Shown piece by piece: positions 12,338 through 24,365 of a DNA stretch of 64,000 nt (positions are counted from its first letter, which is position 1; the number at the start of each line of letters is the position of its first letter). The notes beneath the pieces were generated by a model, which was given only the letters and a program-made list of their open reading frames with translations, had not been told where the DNA came from and ran no database searches. This stretch comes from Ptiloglossa arizonensis (Eukaryota > Arthropoda > Insecta > Hymenoptera > Colletidae), in assembly GCF_051014685.1 (NCBI RefSeq), contig NC_135054.1, positions 9,180,001 to 9,244,000 of the forward strand. Direction: 5' to 3'. Both the position numbers and the translations under genes were made by a program.

Positions 12338-14049
12338 TATTTTTTCTCGACTTTTGACAGGTCTAACTATACGAACGCCATACTATGAATTATGTATACC
12401 ATAAACCTAACATCCAATGAAAATTCATATTATACCACAGACAAGGGAAGAATAGACCCGACATTCAGTGGAAATTTATATTATGCAATCCGGAAGCTCT
12501 TGCAACCCTTACCTTTCGCGTGTCATACTCAACAACATTGATTCAGAATAGAATAATATTACCGTGTTAATAACGATGGAATAAAAACTAAACAATAATC
12601 AATATTTACATAAACTAAATAATTATGAGTGTTTACATTAGAATCAAGTGTTAGAACCATCTCCTCTATTGTTTATGTTTGTCAATGCTAAGTATCCATC
12701 GACTTGAGAGGCCAATGATCTTCAATGACTAACGAAAATAAAATTTGTATATTTATCATTGTCAGAATACATTTTTTAATCCTAAAATAAACAATTTCAC
12801 ATGGCTCTTCATTATCTATTATTGATTGAAATGATTTAAGACTGTTAATTATCGTATTATTGATAAAAAATTGTAAATTTACATTTCTTTTTGAAACTAG
12901 AAGAATATTAAAAAAATGTTTTAATATTTCTATCCATTAGTTTGTACAATTTTATTTATATATAATTACAAACAAGTGCTTTTAAAAACAAATGTTTGAA
13001 TAATCTTTACTTTAACAAGTATACATTCCATAGTATAACTTTAAAAATAGTTGAACTATTCGTAATTTCGTTTATTTTTCTTTAAAAAATAAAAATAAAT
13101 CTTTAATTACCAACCAAAGTAAAAAAAGTGATACAGATGTACTATAAATAGCAATAAAAATGAGTAATATAAAATTAGTATAAATTTGAATAAATTTAAA
13201 TGAATTTGAATAAATTTATAAATTTAAATAATTTTGTAATAGTAATGGTATTAATATTACAGATTCTTTCTTCTACAAATTTGTATTTATTCTTTAAAGT
13301 TATTTGAATTTACACGCACTATGTACGCCGTTTCGTAAAATATTGAAAGTGTATAAATTTACGAATAAAAATTGTTCACTTTTAAAATTGTACTATTTGA
13401 ATTACGCGCATTAGATTGCTTCAAAATGGCAGGTATGTGATAATTATTGCATTTTATTAACAGCTCAGTGATATTTAAAAATTCTAATCATTTATTAATT
13501 CAAAGAATAAATTGTTTTTTATTAAATACGTATCATTGCACTTTGAGAATAACTTTCAATATCTGTAATCAATATTGTCTATATTATATTTAAATGGTAT
13601 ATACATAAATATATGACAAATATTTAATACATTGAAATATGCAATATATGTAAAATTTACACACATATTTCCGATTAACTATTCAAGTATTGTCTACCTT
13701 TCAAATTTCTCTTTTACAGACAAGAGTTAATCACGTGACCAGGAAGCTCTTGCATAGTGCAACAGGCTCGACATTTAGGGAATTATTTCAGTTTCGTTAA
13801 CTTACTATAACGACTTCAAAAAGAAGATTCGAACACCTTTCAAGCTATCTTACATTCTTGGTTTTAAATAGTTGGTCGATAGATCGAATTGTTGACGTAT
13901 TTTTATGACAGTTTGTGACTGTGTCAGAGTCACATCGAGGAAAGTGTAGACTTGTGAGTTGTCTAAGTTATTTATTCTATACTTTTTAATATTACAGAAC
14001 TGCAACTATTTTATGAGGTATCTTTTAAGATACTTTCACTTATTTTCAG
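12338..14049. promoter_or_regulatory. Head-to-head IFT74 / lin-7 intergenic and 5' region
   Basis: This spacer holds the start regions of two divergent genes. Just above IFT74 (12380-12490) are two partly matching direct segments of about 70 bases, each with an ATTCA...TTATATTAT core. 12750-13350 is extremely AT-rich. Two candidate lin-7 first exons occur: one ending near 13952 before GTGAGT (noncoding) and a tiny one at 13426-13432 starting with ATG. I could not identify TATA boxes or transcription starts with confidence. Confidence 0.45.
13426..13432 (+). CDS. lin-7: Candidate alternative first coding exon of lin-7 (7 bases)
   Basis: TCAAAATGGCAG is followed directly by the strong donor GTATGTG. 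Splicing ATGGCAG to the lin-7 exon at 14050, which begins AC-ATG after TTTTCAG, keeps frame and gives M-A-D before the internal methionines. That would make a 202-residue protein opening [14 protein letters not shown]-7 proteins commonly begin MA, so this is plausible, but the context is short and other donors would also fit. Transcript evidence would be needed. Confidence 0.35.
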
Positions 14050-14051
14050 AC

Positions 14052-15182
14052 ATGGTTACGATGGGCGAACCTCTCACTCTAGCAAATGGTAACTATTAGG
14101 TGTAGAATTGTTCAAATAAATTGTATACAATTTTTTGTTAATGATTTGCTGCAACTTGATCATAATTTTATCAACCGCTATTTACAACAATGAATTTGTT
14201 AACTTTAAACCAAAAAATAATTAATAATCCTATGATCATGTTTATTGTAGGTAATAAGATAAAAAATGAAATATAATACACTGTTTTCATTTACAGATGT
14301 TAAAAGATCCATTGAATTACTAGACAAATTACAAAAAGGTAATGAATTAGACAAATTTTATAGATTGTAATACAAGTCTATTATATTAACTATTATCATA
14401 AGAATTATTATCTTTTCTGTTTAGATCATATATATGATATCATTTTATAAAGAATTTCATCCAATGAATTGAGTTTAATTACACACACATACACACGTTT
14501 ATTGACCAAATACCATTTCATTTTAGGAGGTGAAGTACCTGCAACAAAATTAGCTGCCTTACAAAAAGTTTTACAAAGTGATTTTCTTAGTGCTGTACGT
14601 GAGGTGTATGAACATGTATATGAGACTGTAGACATTCAGGTATTATATTTGCATAAATGCAACACAGTTTATTTAATGTATTATTAGTATTAATAATTTC
14701 AGGGTTCTCAAGATGTGCGTGCATCAGCCACTGCAAAAGCAACAGTTGCTGCATTTGCAGCAAGTGAGGGTCATGCACACCCAAGAGTTGTGGAATTACC
14801 AAAAACAGAAGAAGGTCTTGGTTTTAATGTAATGGGTGGTAAAGAGCAAAATTCGCCCATTTACATTTCACGAATTATTCCTGGCGGTGTTGCTGATCGA
14901 CATGGTGGTCTGAAGCGGGGTGATCAACTTCTTTCAGTGAATGGAGTGGTGAGTCTTACTTTTCTAAACTAAACTTTTTTTTAGAATTCATTCACTTATT
15001 AAATTAATGTTATTCTCTAGTGTGTAGAAGGAGAAAATCATGAGAAAGCAGTGGAACTACTGAAACAAGCACAAAATTCTGTGAAGTTGGTTGTGCGATA
15101 TACTCCACGCGTTCTAGAAGAAATGGAATTACGATTTGATAAACAAAGAGCAGCACGTAGTAGGCGCCAACACATGCAATAA
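14052..15182 (+). CDS. lin-7: LIN-7/Veli scaffold protein (L27 and PDZ domains)
   Basis: Five coding exons, 14052-14088, 14297-14338, 14527-14639, 14703-14948 and 15021-15182, total 600 bases and give 199 residues, the usual LIN-7 length. All junctions have GT-AG and consistent phase. An L27 domain spans about residues 12-65 ([14 protein letters not shown] to [10 protein letters not shown]). A nearly invariant linker follows ([20 protein letters not shown]), then a PDZ domain at about 93-173 with the ligand-binding loop GLGF at 102-105. LIN-7 joins the CASK/LIN-2 and Mint/LIN-10 complex, sorting receptors and channels at cell junctions and synapses. ATGs at 14052 and 14061 could both serve; a further upstream exon is possible (13426). 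The tail [11 protein letters not shown] is basic. Confidence 0.97.
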
Positions 15183-16226
15183 ATACAAATATCTATTATA
15201 TATTATTTCCTTTTTATTGAACCAACTACACATACATTAGCATCACCTGAATTTTTTCTTCATTATCCATGAATTGTGGAAATTTCACATACTTTAAGTA
15301 ATGGAGCATATGTGACTTAAGATTAATGAAATCTTACTGTTATTGTAACTATTGCTGTCTTTTATGTCTTAAAAAATTGTTGTAATACAAATGTTATACA
15401 GCTTTAAAAAATAATTGAAGTTGAACAATAAAATGTGACTTCTTCCTTACTTTTATTCAATTGTAAGAATAGTAAGTATTGTGTAAGTGATTGTAGATTT
15501 AGCAGTAAGTCAGATGTAAGAGTTGAGATGAAAAATATTCCGAATTTAACAACAAAAAAATTAGTCGAGTTAATGCCTAGACGTTTGAAGGCAATTAGAT
15601 GCACTAGATTATATAACAAGATATTAAAATTACGGTTAAATTTGTTATTTTTGTATAATCTAATATCTGTGTGCTCAATTTTGTGATGATGAGTATTTTT
15701 ACGTATATTCTTGAATATAAATACATAGTTCATTTTATTACAAATTTTTTTAAAGAATTAATTGGTAAAATATCCAATTATATATTGTTTTTTTATTTAT
15801 TTTTAGTGTATATTGTTTTTTTAATTTTGAAAATGTCCGTCTTTGTTTATTTTCCCGCCAATCATCATTGCCAACTTCGGTGTACGCTCAATTTTGTAAG
15901 TAAATTGTAGGTATAACATTAAATGTGACCGCAAAACATGCATCCAGGTTAGTTAAATGATAAGAGTTAATGGAGTGCTGAAAAACATTTATAGTGGGGA
16001 AAGATGCAATTTTACATTCCTCCACTAGATTGCAGTACTGAATTTACGTGACGTGGTTATTGAACAAACCAATCTAAGATGCAGAGTGTTATTTTAATTT
16101 AAAACCCAGTGGACTTCAAACCTTTTTTAATTTTGCTGTCTCATTATAAGAGCGAGTATAAAAGCTGTAAGCAATTAAAAATTCCACCTTTTACCTTACC
16201 TGAAGCAGTTTCGAACTTCATATAAA
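15183..16226. other. lin-7 3' region and HSD17B4 5' region
   Basis: AT-rich spacer between two genes on the same strand. The lin-7 stop is embedded in CAATAAATAC and another AATAAA lies near 15427, either of which could serve in polyadenylation. The last 300 bases should contain the HSD17B4 promoter. Open frames in this spacer show no recognisable protein. Confidence 0.5.
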
Positions 16227-19200
16227 ATGAAGGGAGTAGAAGAACTACGTTTTGACGGCCGAGTAGTTATAATAACAGGAGCTGGAGCAGGTAATTATCA
16301 ACAAAGTGTTTGCTGTTGCTGACACTTATTATTTTTTATTTTTTTCTAGGTTTGGGTCGTGCGTATGCCTTGCTCTTTGCTTTAAGAGGTGCCAGTGTTG
16401 TAGTAAATGACTTAGGTGGAGGAAGACATGGCGATGGAAACAGTACCAAGATTGCAGATGTAGTTGTTGCAGAAATTAAAAGAAATGGTAAGGTAGTATA
16501 TACAAAATTGAATCTCATTTTTTCAATTTCATTTTTTTAGTCTTTATTTTAATGGTTTATGATTGTTACATAATGCATTATTAATGTGATAAAAAATGTT
16601 TTATTAATGATTGATTGCAATGCAATTTCTTATCACAGTGATTAATGAAATATTTGTTATGATAAAGAAGAAAATTTAAAAAAAATATTATACTACACAC
16701 TTTACAATTTCGTTTTTTTTAAAGTGCTGTTGATAAAATATGACATAACTTCCAACAAAAAAGTATTATTTGAGTTATTACACTGAAAAAAAATATAAAT
16801 GTAAAATTCCATAATTATTTTATTTAAGTTATAAGATGCAAAATATTTTTGTTTATTTAGTGTTTTTTGGCATATTTTTTTATAATATGAAATTTTTGTT
16901 TAGGTGGAAAAGCAGTTGCTAATTATGATTCTGTTCTTGATGGTGGAAAAATTGTTAAAACAGCCATTGATACATTTGGACGAATAGATATAATTGTTAA
17001 TAATGCTGGAATTTTAAGAGATAAATCTTTTGCTAAAATGTCAGATGCAGATTGGGGTACACAACATTTTTTCAATAGCTATATTAATATTTCCATTCTA
17101 CAAAATTGAAAAATATGTAATTCCTTTCAGATTTAATACAAGATGTACATTTAAAAGGTGCTTATAGAACTACCCAAGCTGCTTGGCCTTACTTTTGTAA
17201 ACAAAATTATGGTCGTGTAATAATGACATCAAGTAACAGTGGATTGTATGGAAACTTTGGTCAGGCCAATTACAGTACAGCAAAAATGGGTCTTGTTGGA
17301 TTAACTAACACATTAGCTATTGAAGGTAGAAAGAAAAACATACATACAAATGTAATAATACCAACAGCTGCTTCTCGTTTAACAGAAGACATTATGCCAC
17401 CAGGTAAATTAAATATTTTATATATACTAATTATGCATTGTTCTAATTGAACGCATTAGTCTTACAATTCTTTTATAGATCTTTTTGAGCATTTAAAACC
17501 TGAATTAATAGCCCCAGTGGTTGTTTGGCTGTGCCATGAAAAATGTTCAGAAAATGGTTCTATTATTGAATCTGCATTAGGTTGGGCTGGAAAATGTAAG
17601 TGCATAAAATATAGTCAGATGCATAAAAGTGTAGATTTTGAATTTTATTCATTGTTAACGACTTTCTAGGTCATTTGATTCGTGCATCAGGAGTTACTTT
17701 AAGACAAGATTTGACAAGCAATGTCACTCCTGAAGATGTTGAACAGAAATGGTCAGCTATTACCGATATGTCATCTGCTAAACATTTTGATACCATTGAG
17801 GTACATAAACATTTTATATTTTAACAAAATATGTTCCTTTAATACATTATTATATGCTATATTATAGGAAGTAACAGGACAATTTATAACTTCAATTGAA
17901 GAAATGAAATCTGGAAATTCTGAAAAAGTAATTAAGATACTATTTTACAACTTGGAATTAAGTATATTCATTTATTACTATGTATTTTTACTTCTTAGGC
18001 CAACAATATCTTTTATCACACTTACAATTTTCGAGATACTATATTATATGCATTGGGAGGTATGATTCAATTATTATAATAACATCATAACATTGCATAA
18101 TATTAAATTTTTATTTTTACATAAATTTCTATTTTAGTTGGTGCCACAGTTCAAGAACCATCTGATTTGCGTTATTTGTATGAGAATCACGAGAATTTCG
18201 CCGTACTGCCTACGTTTTATGTGCTGCATGCTCCAATACACTGCATGACTTCTACCATGTTTGAAGACAATTTACCTAACTTCCAACTAGATCCAACAAA
18301 GGTAATTTATTCTGTACACTATCTCTTAAATGATGTTTTTAAGAATTTATTATAAATTCAGATGTTGCATGGAGAGCAATACATTGAAGTTTATAAGCAA
18401 GTGCCAACAGAAGCTACCGTAAAAACCCATTTTAAACTTTTGGATATACTAGACAAGGGAAAGGGTGCTGTATTAGTTGTACAACGTACGTGTATACCAT
18501 AATTTTTGTAAATAACAGTAACCATTGTTTTCATGAAAGGTGGAATTTATATTTTCCATTCATTGCAGACGAAACATTTGATACTACTACTGGAGACAAA
18601 TTATCTACTGGACAAATGTCGGTATTCATAATAGGAGCTGGTGGTTTTCAAGGTAAACGGACATCCTCAAATATTATACCAACAATTGAACCACCAAATC
18701 GCAAACCAGATGCATCGATTTCTCAACAAACTAGTTACGATCAGGTAAATAGCAATTATTTTTACATTCTATTTTGAAATGGCCTGAAATAGTTAATATA
18801 TTTTAGAAATATTGCTCCAACTTGACGGAAACAGAATTTTTTATAGTATATACACTAAATATTACCATCACCTGTGAGTTAAATCATCCTTTCATATTTT
18901 AATTATTCAGTCTTGAACATTAATCTATTTGTTGTGGCATTTAATAAAATATCTTCGCTACTCTTAATGCAAAAATACATGTTTTTATTAATTTATTTAA
19001 AAAAAAAAAATGATTAATATATTTATTTCATCGTTTTTAATCTTTTAATTAAAATTTCATTTATGATTTGTAGGCAGCATTGTACAGATTAAGTGGAGAC
19101 ACAAATCCTTTACATATTGATACAAATATGGCTGCAATGGGTGGCTATAAGAGACCAATTCTACATGGTTTGTGTTCTCTTGGATTTTCTGTCCGACACG

Positions 19201-21408
19201 TTCTTCAAACATATGCGGGTGGTGATCCAAGTTTATTTAAAGCTGTCAAGGTACATTACAATGAATGGTTATGTCATACAAAATTATAAGAAATATTTAT
19301 TTAACACGTTGAATACCATGGTGGTTCCTGGGGACTAGCACTCTAAAGTTACAACAATTCTCTAAAGCGCTTACAAGACATGAACTCTAATACTTGTAAA
19401 CTTTTAAATAGCATTACTATCGTTAGTAATACTATAAAATTACAAATACATCGTCAAATTATCGAATATTTAAACTTTTTACACTACAATTTAAACAAAT
19501 ATCAGAGACATCCTTAAGTATAAAAAACTAATATGGCGTTCAATGTGTTAAATTATGCTTGTAAATCAACAATTTTTGAATTCAAAATCTTGAATCTGAA
19601 CTTTAAAACTTTTAAAGTTCAGAAATATAATTATCGCATTCCTAAGTATTCATTGTAGGAATGTTTAATATAAAGTAATTTATCTAATAAATATTCTAGG
19701 CTCGTTTTGCGAAACCAGTACTGCCAGGGCAAACTTTGCGAACCGACATGTGGCAGGATGGGAACAGAATACACTTTCAAACATATGTTGTGGAAGATAA
19801 TGTATTGATCTTGTCAGGTACATTTATGAAAATTATTAATTATATGGATTCAAAATACAGTAACATCATGTTAAAATGGCGCATTTATCCCTGGATAAAA
19901 CATACTGAATCATTCCCACCACTGTTTATGTTCTTTGGCTTAAATAGTCGATAACTGTAGATTTTAATACCGATTAGCCAAATTTCAAAGCTGTGCTGCA
20001 CATGTATTAGGTTCACAGCTAATCTTAACTGAAAACTAACTTCTTCGTGAGAGTATTATCGAATAATTGCTGAGATTTTTACGATAAATATAAAATCAAA
20101 CACGACCATATCTGGACTATTTGTAATTATATGCAATTGAAAGTTTTTAAAAAATGTAAGAAAAAATAGTCCGAATACGATCGTGTTTGGTCTCATTTTC
20201 ATCGGAAGAATCAAGCCAATTCTCAAAAAATATAAAAATATTTAATTTGTATCAGTTACTGTTACAACAATACACGAGGAATATCTTTTTGAAACATAGC
20301 AAGTAAGTGACTTGCTCACTATTGCACTCACTCTTAAAGTATCTCATTCAATCTTATTGAATGATTTGTACATGGCTTGATCTCACAAGAGGAATCTCAG
20401 AAATAACCCTCATCAATTGCAATGAAATTTGGTAAAATGACAAATCTATATCTATTTACAATAAGTGTAATTATAATTTTAGCCATAGATAATCAACCGA
20501 TTTTGAGAAAAGTATTGTATGAACTTATTTGACCACAGAATTTTCTAAATTTTTATACCTATTTTTCTCAAAATTAGCTGATCATCCATAGTTAAAATAT
20601 AGTTAGGCTTATTATAAACAGATATAGATTTATTACACTGCCAAATTTCATTGCAATCGGTGAGAAGTTCTCTGAGATTTCTCTTCTCATCTCAAGATAT
20701 GAAAGGTCGATTTCAAGAATAAATCGCTTTAAAACGTTTCGAGCAGACCCGAATTTTCAGATATAGCTATTAAAATGTAAAAAGAACTGTTCCGTTTTTA
20801 ACTGTTCCATTTAACCTACAGGTGCTTATGTTGATTTAAAAAGTACAAAACTTAAACAACCAAAGATAAATTCTGGCTCTGGTAGTGAAAGTCTTGAAAG
20901 TGATGCAGTGTTTACAATGATTAGCGATTATGTGAAAGCAAACCCTGAAGAGGTAAAGAAAGTCAATGGAATTTTTCTTTATCACATTTTATTGAAAGGG
21001 AAATCAAAAGCAACATGGAGTGAGTATAACTAAAGATTGTTACAGTTTTTTGTGATTAATTTTATATGAATTTCATTTTTAAACATTTTTGTTGTTTTAA
21101 AGCACTGGATTTGAAAAAGCCTGAAGTGCACAGAGGAGAACCAAAATCAGGGAAAGCTGACGCAACACTGACAATCGAAGATTCGGACATGATTCAAATG
21201 GTAAATTGTCCTTCATATCAATATAATTTCTCACGATTGCTTGATATTTTTTAAAGAAATATTTTCACACGATTTATTTTATTTATAGGCTATGGGTAAA
21301 TTAAATCCACAAATAGCATTTATGCGAGGAAAATTAAAGATTACTGGAAATATTATGCTGACTCAAAAATTGAAGTCGCTCATGGAATCAGCTAAATCAA
21401 AGTTGTAA
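16227..21408 (+). CDS. HSD17B4: Peroxisomal multifunctional enzyme type 2 (HSD17B4)
   Basis: Sixteen coding exons: 16227-16290, 16350-16487, 16904-17056, 17131-17403, 17479-17595, 17670-17800, 17868-17927, 17999-18059, 18138-18301, 18362-18485, 18569-18744, 19074-19250, 19700-19817, 20822-21019, 21103-21200 and 21289-21408. They total 2172 bases, phase-consistent, for 723 residues (human 736). Residues 1-300 are a short-chain dehydrogenase: TGAGAGLG at 17-24, NNAG, and the catalytic set Ser153/Tyr166/Lys170 in YSTAK. The middle is 2-enoyl-CoA hydratase 2 with [11 protein letters not shown] (Asp496, His501). About 605-723 is an SCP2 sterol-carrier domain. The last three residues, SKL, are a canonical peroxisomal import signal. 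The enzyme hydrates and then dehydrogenates enoyl-CoA in peroxisomal beta-oxidation of very-long-chain and branched fatty acids. All three domains and key residues are intact. The gene converges on TDG. Confidence 0.97.
20097..20191. repeat. Short imperfect hairpin in HSD17B4 intron 13
   Basis: AAACACGACCATATCTGGAC (from about 20097) and its near reverse complement ending ATCGTGTTT (about 20166-20191) form 25-base arms with about four mismatches around a 44-base loop. It lies just upstream of the much longer palindrome in the same intron and could be part of the same transposon relic. Confidence 0.75.
20310..20755. repeat. Long imperfect palindrome (foldback) in HSD17B4 intron 13
   Basis: The sequence folds back on itself around about 20540. 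Segments such as TTGCAATGAAATTTGG (about 20417) recur inverted as CCAAATTTCATTGCAA (about 20643), and ATTTTGAGAAAA (about 20501) is mirrored by TTTTTCTCAAAAT (about 20562). Outward, GAGGAATCTCAG pairs with CTGAGATTTCTC. Arms are roughly 200 bases at moderate divergence. The intron is 1 kb, and most of it is this structure. A MITE or foldback transposon relic is the simplest reading; I did not find a target-site duplication. Confidence 0.85.
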
Positions 21409-22557
21409 TATTGTGTATATTATGTTACAATTGTTGTTATACTGGTATATAGAGCTGTTATTTTTTATTATCAAATATTTTTATACTTTTGTAGTTTTTA
21501 ATGTCTATAAAGTTGGAGATAAAATATGTATTCCATAAATAAATATAAACCAGTTACAATAAATTAAAATAGTTCATAAATTTAAGAACATTAAATTTAT
21601 ACTCTTTTGGATATACAAATAGAACCACAACTTTAAATGGATCAATGACATTTTATTTTACTTTCTTTTTAGAATTATAATTTTATGGTTATTAATCAAA
21701 ATTAAAAATTAATGACTTGTAATTTTAAATGTCCATAAAAATACTTTATTATTAATACAGTTTTACATTTATTATAGATATTTTAATTGTATACTAATTT
21801 ATATTCGATAATGTCGCATCGTGACAGAAGTAATTTGCGCCGTGTGCATACAATATAATTAATTTCATTTATGAATTAAACGTCATATTAGAATATAATT
21901 ATGTTATAAGAGCAAGATCGATTTTTCGTTAAAAAAGAATTATGTACAATGACTTTCATTAATATATAATGCTATTTGTGAAATTATTGCTTGTTTTGAT
22001 TCTTCGTAATAATATTATTGAATTTATTATTTTGTAATATAATGAAGTACTTTATAGTTAGTAGAAATAAATTTTACTTATTGCATATAATTTTTTTTAT
22101 AATAAACGAACAATTATATCAGAATTTGCCATAATAAAAATATTCAGACACTTAATGACCTATAATGTTTGAGGATTCTAAATGTCATTGATATCATTTG
22201 AATTTTTCTGGCAATTATATAGAAAGATTCTTGAATTATCTTGGCTTTATATTTTGGATCATTATTTTTATAATGTTTATTGTACTCATAATATTTGAAT
22301 GTATGTTCAATATTTATTGTAGTTGTACTTTTTAAAATTTTATTTTAAAATATCCAAATAAAATAACAAAATTCATGTTTCTACTAACTATAAAAAGTAC
22401 TTTGTACTATAATACAAAACAGTGAATTTAATAATATTATTACAATCAAAATGCACAATAATTTTTATTTGATATTAATAAAAATCCTTATATATCTATA
22501 GTTTCTTTGCATTTTGTATCAACCTATTTTAATGTTGACTTTATATTAGGATTTTAT
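21409..22557. other. Convergent spacer between HSD17B4 and TDG
   Basis: Very AT-rich 1.15-kb stretch containing both 3' untranslated regions. AATAAA strings at about 21536 (plus) would suit HSD17B4. I see no open frame or repeat of note. Confidence 0.5.
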
Positions 22558-23811
22558 TTATTTATCCTCCATTATTTGTTTATTCCTCATCTTTTCCTCC
22601 AGTTTTTGTTTGATCAAACTTACAAAGTTTGAATCAGTATTATTACTAAAATTATCTTTGATTCTATCTGGTTTTTGTAAACATTTTTTAATACTACTTT
22701 TTTTTCTATTATTGCTTATTTGAACTTTAGTCATTGTTGCTTTAGGTTTTACAATTTTTTGTGCATCACTGATTTTAGTTAAATTTGTTTTGTCCCCTAC
22801 ACTATTTACAAGTTCTGATCGTTCTTTTTGTAAAGATAAATTATTTTCAAAATACATTTTCATGCTGGCTTGTGAAATATATAACTTTGAACGTTGAAAC
22901 AATTCAGCTTTATTTGAATCGGATGCTTTTTGCATTTCATCATTTTTGTTAGATTCTATTTGTTTCACAATAAACTCTGTACTATGAGTTATTGCCACAT
23001 TTTCATCGGATGTGTCCATGCATACAGTGTCTTTATTAGCAATTCTTCCCCCATGCAAGAATGCTGACACATTTCTTCGTCTCCACATTTTTGAAGTTCG
23101 TGGTATAAACTGTTTGCATTTTCCTTCAAACACAAACTCTCTTATGTCAACTTCTTTAATTTCTCCCTTTAGGAATTGTAAATATTTTTTTAAAGCAGTG
23201 AAAAAATGTAATTTGTCTGTCATTCTAGGAAAATTTGCGCAACGAGCACTACTTGATGGAGTAACCCAAAGTGCAGTAGTAGCGATACATTCTGGTTGCA
23301 GTCCAAAGTTAAAATTAATTGTTTTACCATCAAACACTTCATAGATACATTTTCCATTGAAAACTGCAATTTTTGGTTTATAAATTTTTAATTTTTCCTC
23401 TATAATTTTAAAACCCTCTTTGATTTCTGTACGTTTTAGATCAGCAGAGGATCTTGTAGCTCGTGTAACTATGTTTGTTAAACCAATTCCATACTGGAGA
23501 AGCTTATAATCTTCCTCGTAGTTTAAGTATTGAGGTGTTAAACCTGATTCATGTAAAAGTTTATAAAAATGATTACCCTGACCTGCATAATATCTACCAC
23601 GATGTGCTGCCATCAAACTTGGGTTTATTCCAACGAAAATCATATCCAAATCCATGTCAAGATAATCTGGTAAAGTATATTTTTGTACTTCCTCTTCATT
23701 TAATCCATCAAATCGGTCAATTTTCTTTTTAGGCCTCTCAAGTTTTTCTATAGATGTTTTTTTTTTTAATTTACTAAGAGAAGACATCGCTTTACATGAA
23801 AGTATCAACAT
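22558..23811 (-). CDS. TDG: G/T mismatch-specific thymine DNA glycosylase
   Basis: A single uninterrupted frame of 417 residues. The catalytic core spans about residues 45-220 and follows the MUG/TDG family in order: IFVGINPS at 58-65 with the catalytic Asn63, GNHF at 79-82, YGIGLTN at 107-113, AVFNGKCIYE at 149-158, FGLQP at 169-173 and PSSSARC at 185-191, the loop that inserts into the minor groove. The enzyme removes thymine or uracil opposite guanine, and in animals also formyl- and carboxylcytosine, starting base-excision repair in the nucleus. The N-terminal tail is short, about 45 lysine-rich residues; the 200-residue C-terminal tail is Lys/Ser/Asn-rich and probably disordered. A second ATG at residue 9 (23787) is an alternative start. 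The gene has no intron within the coding region. Confidence 0.95.
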   Translation of the reverse strand: MLILSCKAMSSLSKLKKKTSIEKLERPKKKIDRFDGLNEEEVQKYTLPDYLDMDLDMIFVGINPSLMAAHRGRYYAGQGNHFYKLLHESGLTPQYLNYEEDYKLLQYGIGLTNIVTRATRSSADLKRTEIKEGFKIIEEKLKIYKPKIAVFNGKCIYEVFDGKTINFNFGLQPECIATTALWVTPSSSARCANFPRMTDKLHFFTALKKYLQFLKGEIKEVDIREFVFEGKCKQFIPRTSKMWRRRNVSAFLHGGRIANKDTVCMDTSDENVAITHSTEFIVKQIESNKNDEMQKASDSNKAELFQRSKLYISQASMKMYFENNLSLQKERSELVNSVGDKTNLTKISDAQKIVKPKATMTKVQISNNRKKSSIKKCLQKPDRIKDNFSNNTDSNFVSLIKQKLEEKMRNKQIMEDK

Positions 23812-24074
23812 ATATTATTATCTGTAAAATATTAAATATTTATGTGTATTTCGCCGGCTGTTTCAAACAGTTTCTACGTTTTATTGACAACAATCTTTTC
23901 CGCTACTTTAAATTCAATTAGGTTAAGATAGGACCAGTAGTACCAAATATGCTTTACTTTTGCGTTTTCACACGAATGTAACTTCAGAGCCCGTAAACCG
24001 ATATTTACATTTAAATAAAAGTGAAATTTAAAACGATCAACGCTTGAGTACCGGAAACGTATATTATTTGAAAC

Positions 24075-24365
24075 ATGCTACGTGAGGAAAATGAAACGAT
24101 AAGAAAACATATTTTGGTTGGGTCGAGAATAGAAACGCCTAAATTTGAAAGAGCTACTAGAACTAATATTATCGTACGTCGTGATGGAGTATCATCCTTA
24201 TATTCAAACACATTCTTTAGAGTGTTTTCAGTTTTTCCGAAGACAGTTGGTTTTTACCAATCTGTATTTTTAGAAATGTCAGAAATTTTGTTTAAAAGTC
24301 ATTGTATACTGCATATTTTAACATATTTTACACATTCTGATGCATTCTATATCTCGTCTATATAA
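24075..24365 (+). CDS. Unidentified short ORF, possible first exon
   Basis: An ATG-initiated frame of 96 codons lies 260 bases from the divergent TDG start, a typical place for a gene sharing its promoter. The first 35-38 residues are charged and protein-like (MLREENETIRKHILVGSRIE), while the rest is hydrophobic and looks like read-through intron. A good donor, GTACGT, occurs at 24174 just after the codons for TNII. I do not recognise the protein and found no following exon, so it may be a first exon, a short peptide or chance. Confidence 0.25.
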   Translation: MLREENETIRKHILVGSRIETPKFERATRTNIIVRRDGVSSLYSNTFFRVFSVFPKTVGFYQSVFLEMSEILFKSHCILHILTYFTHSDAFYISSI

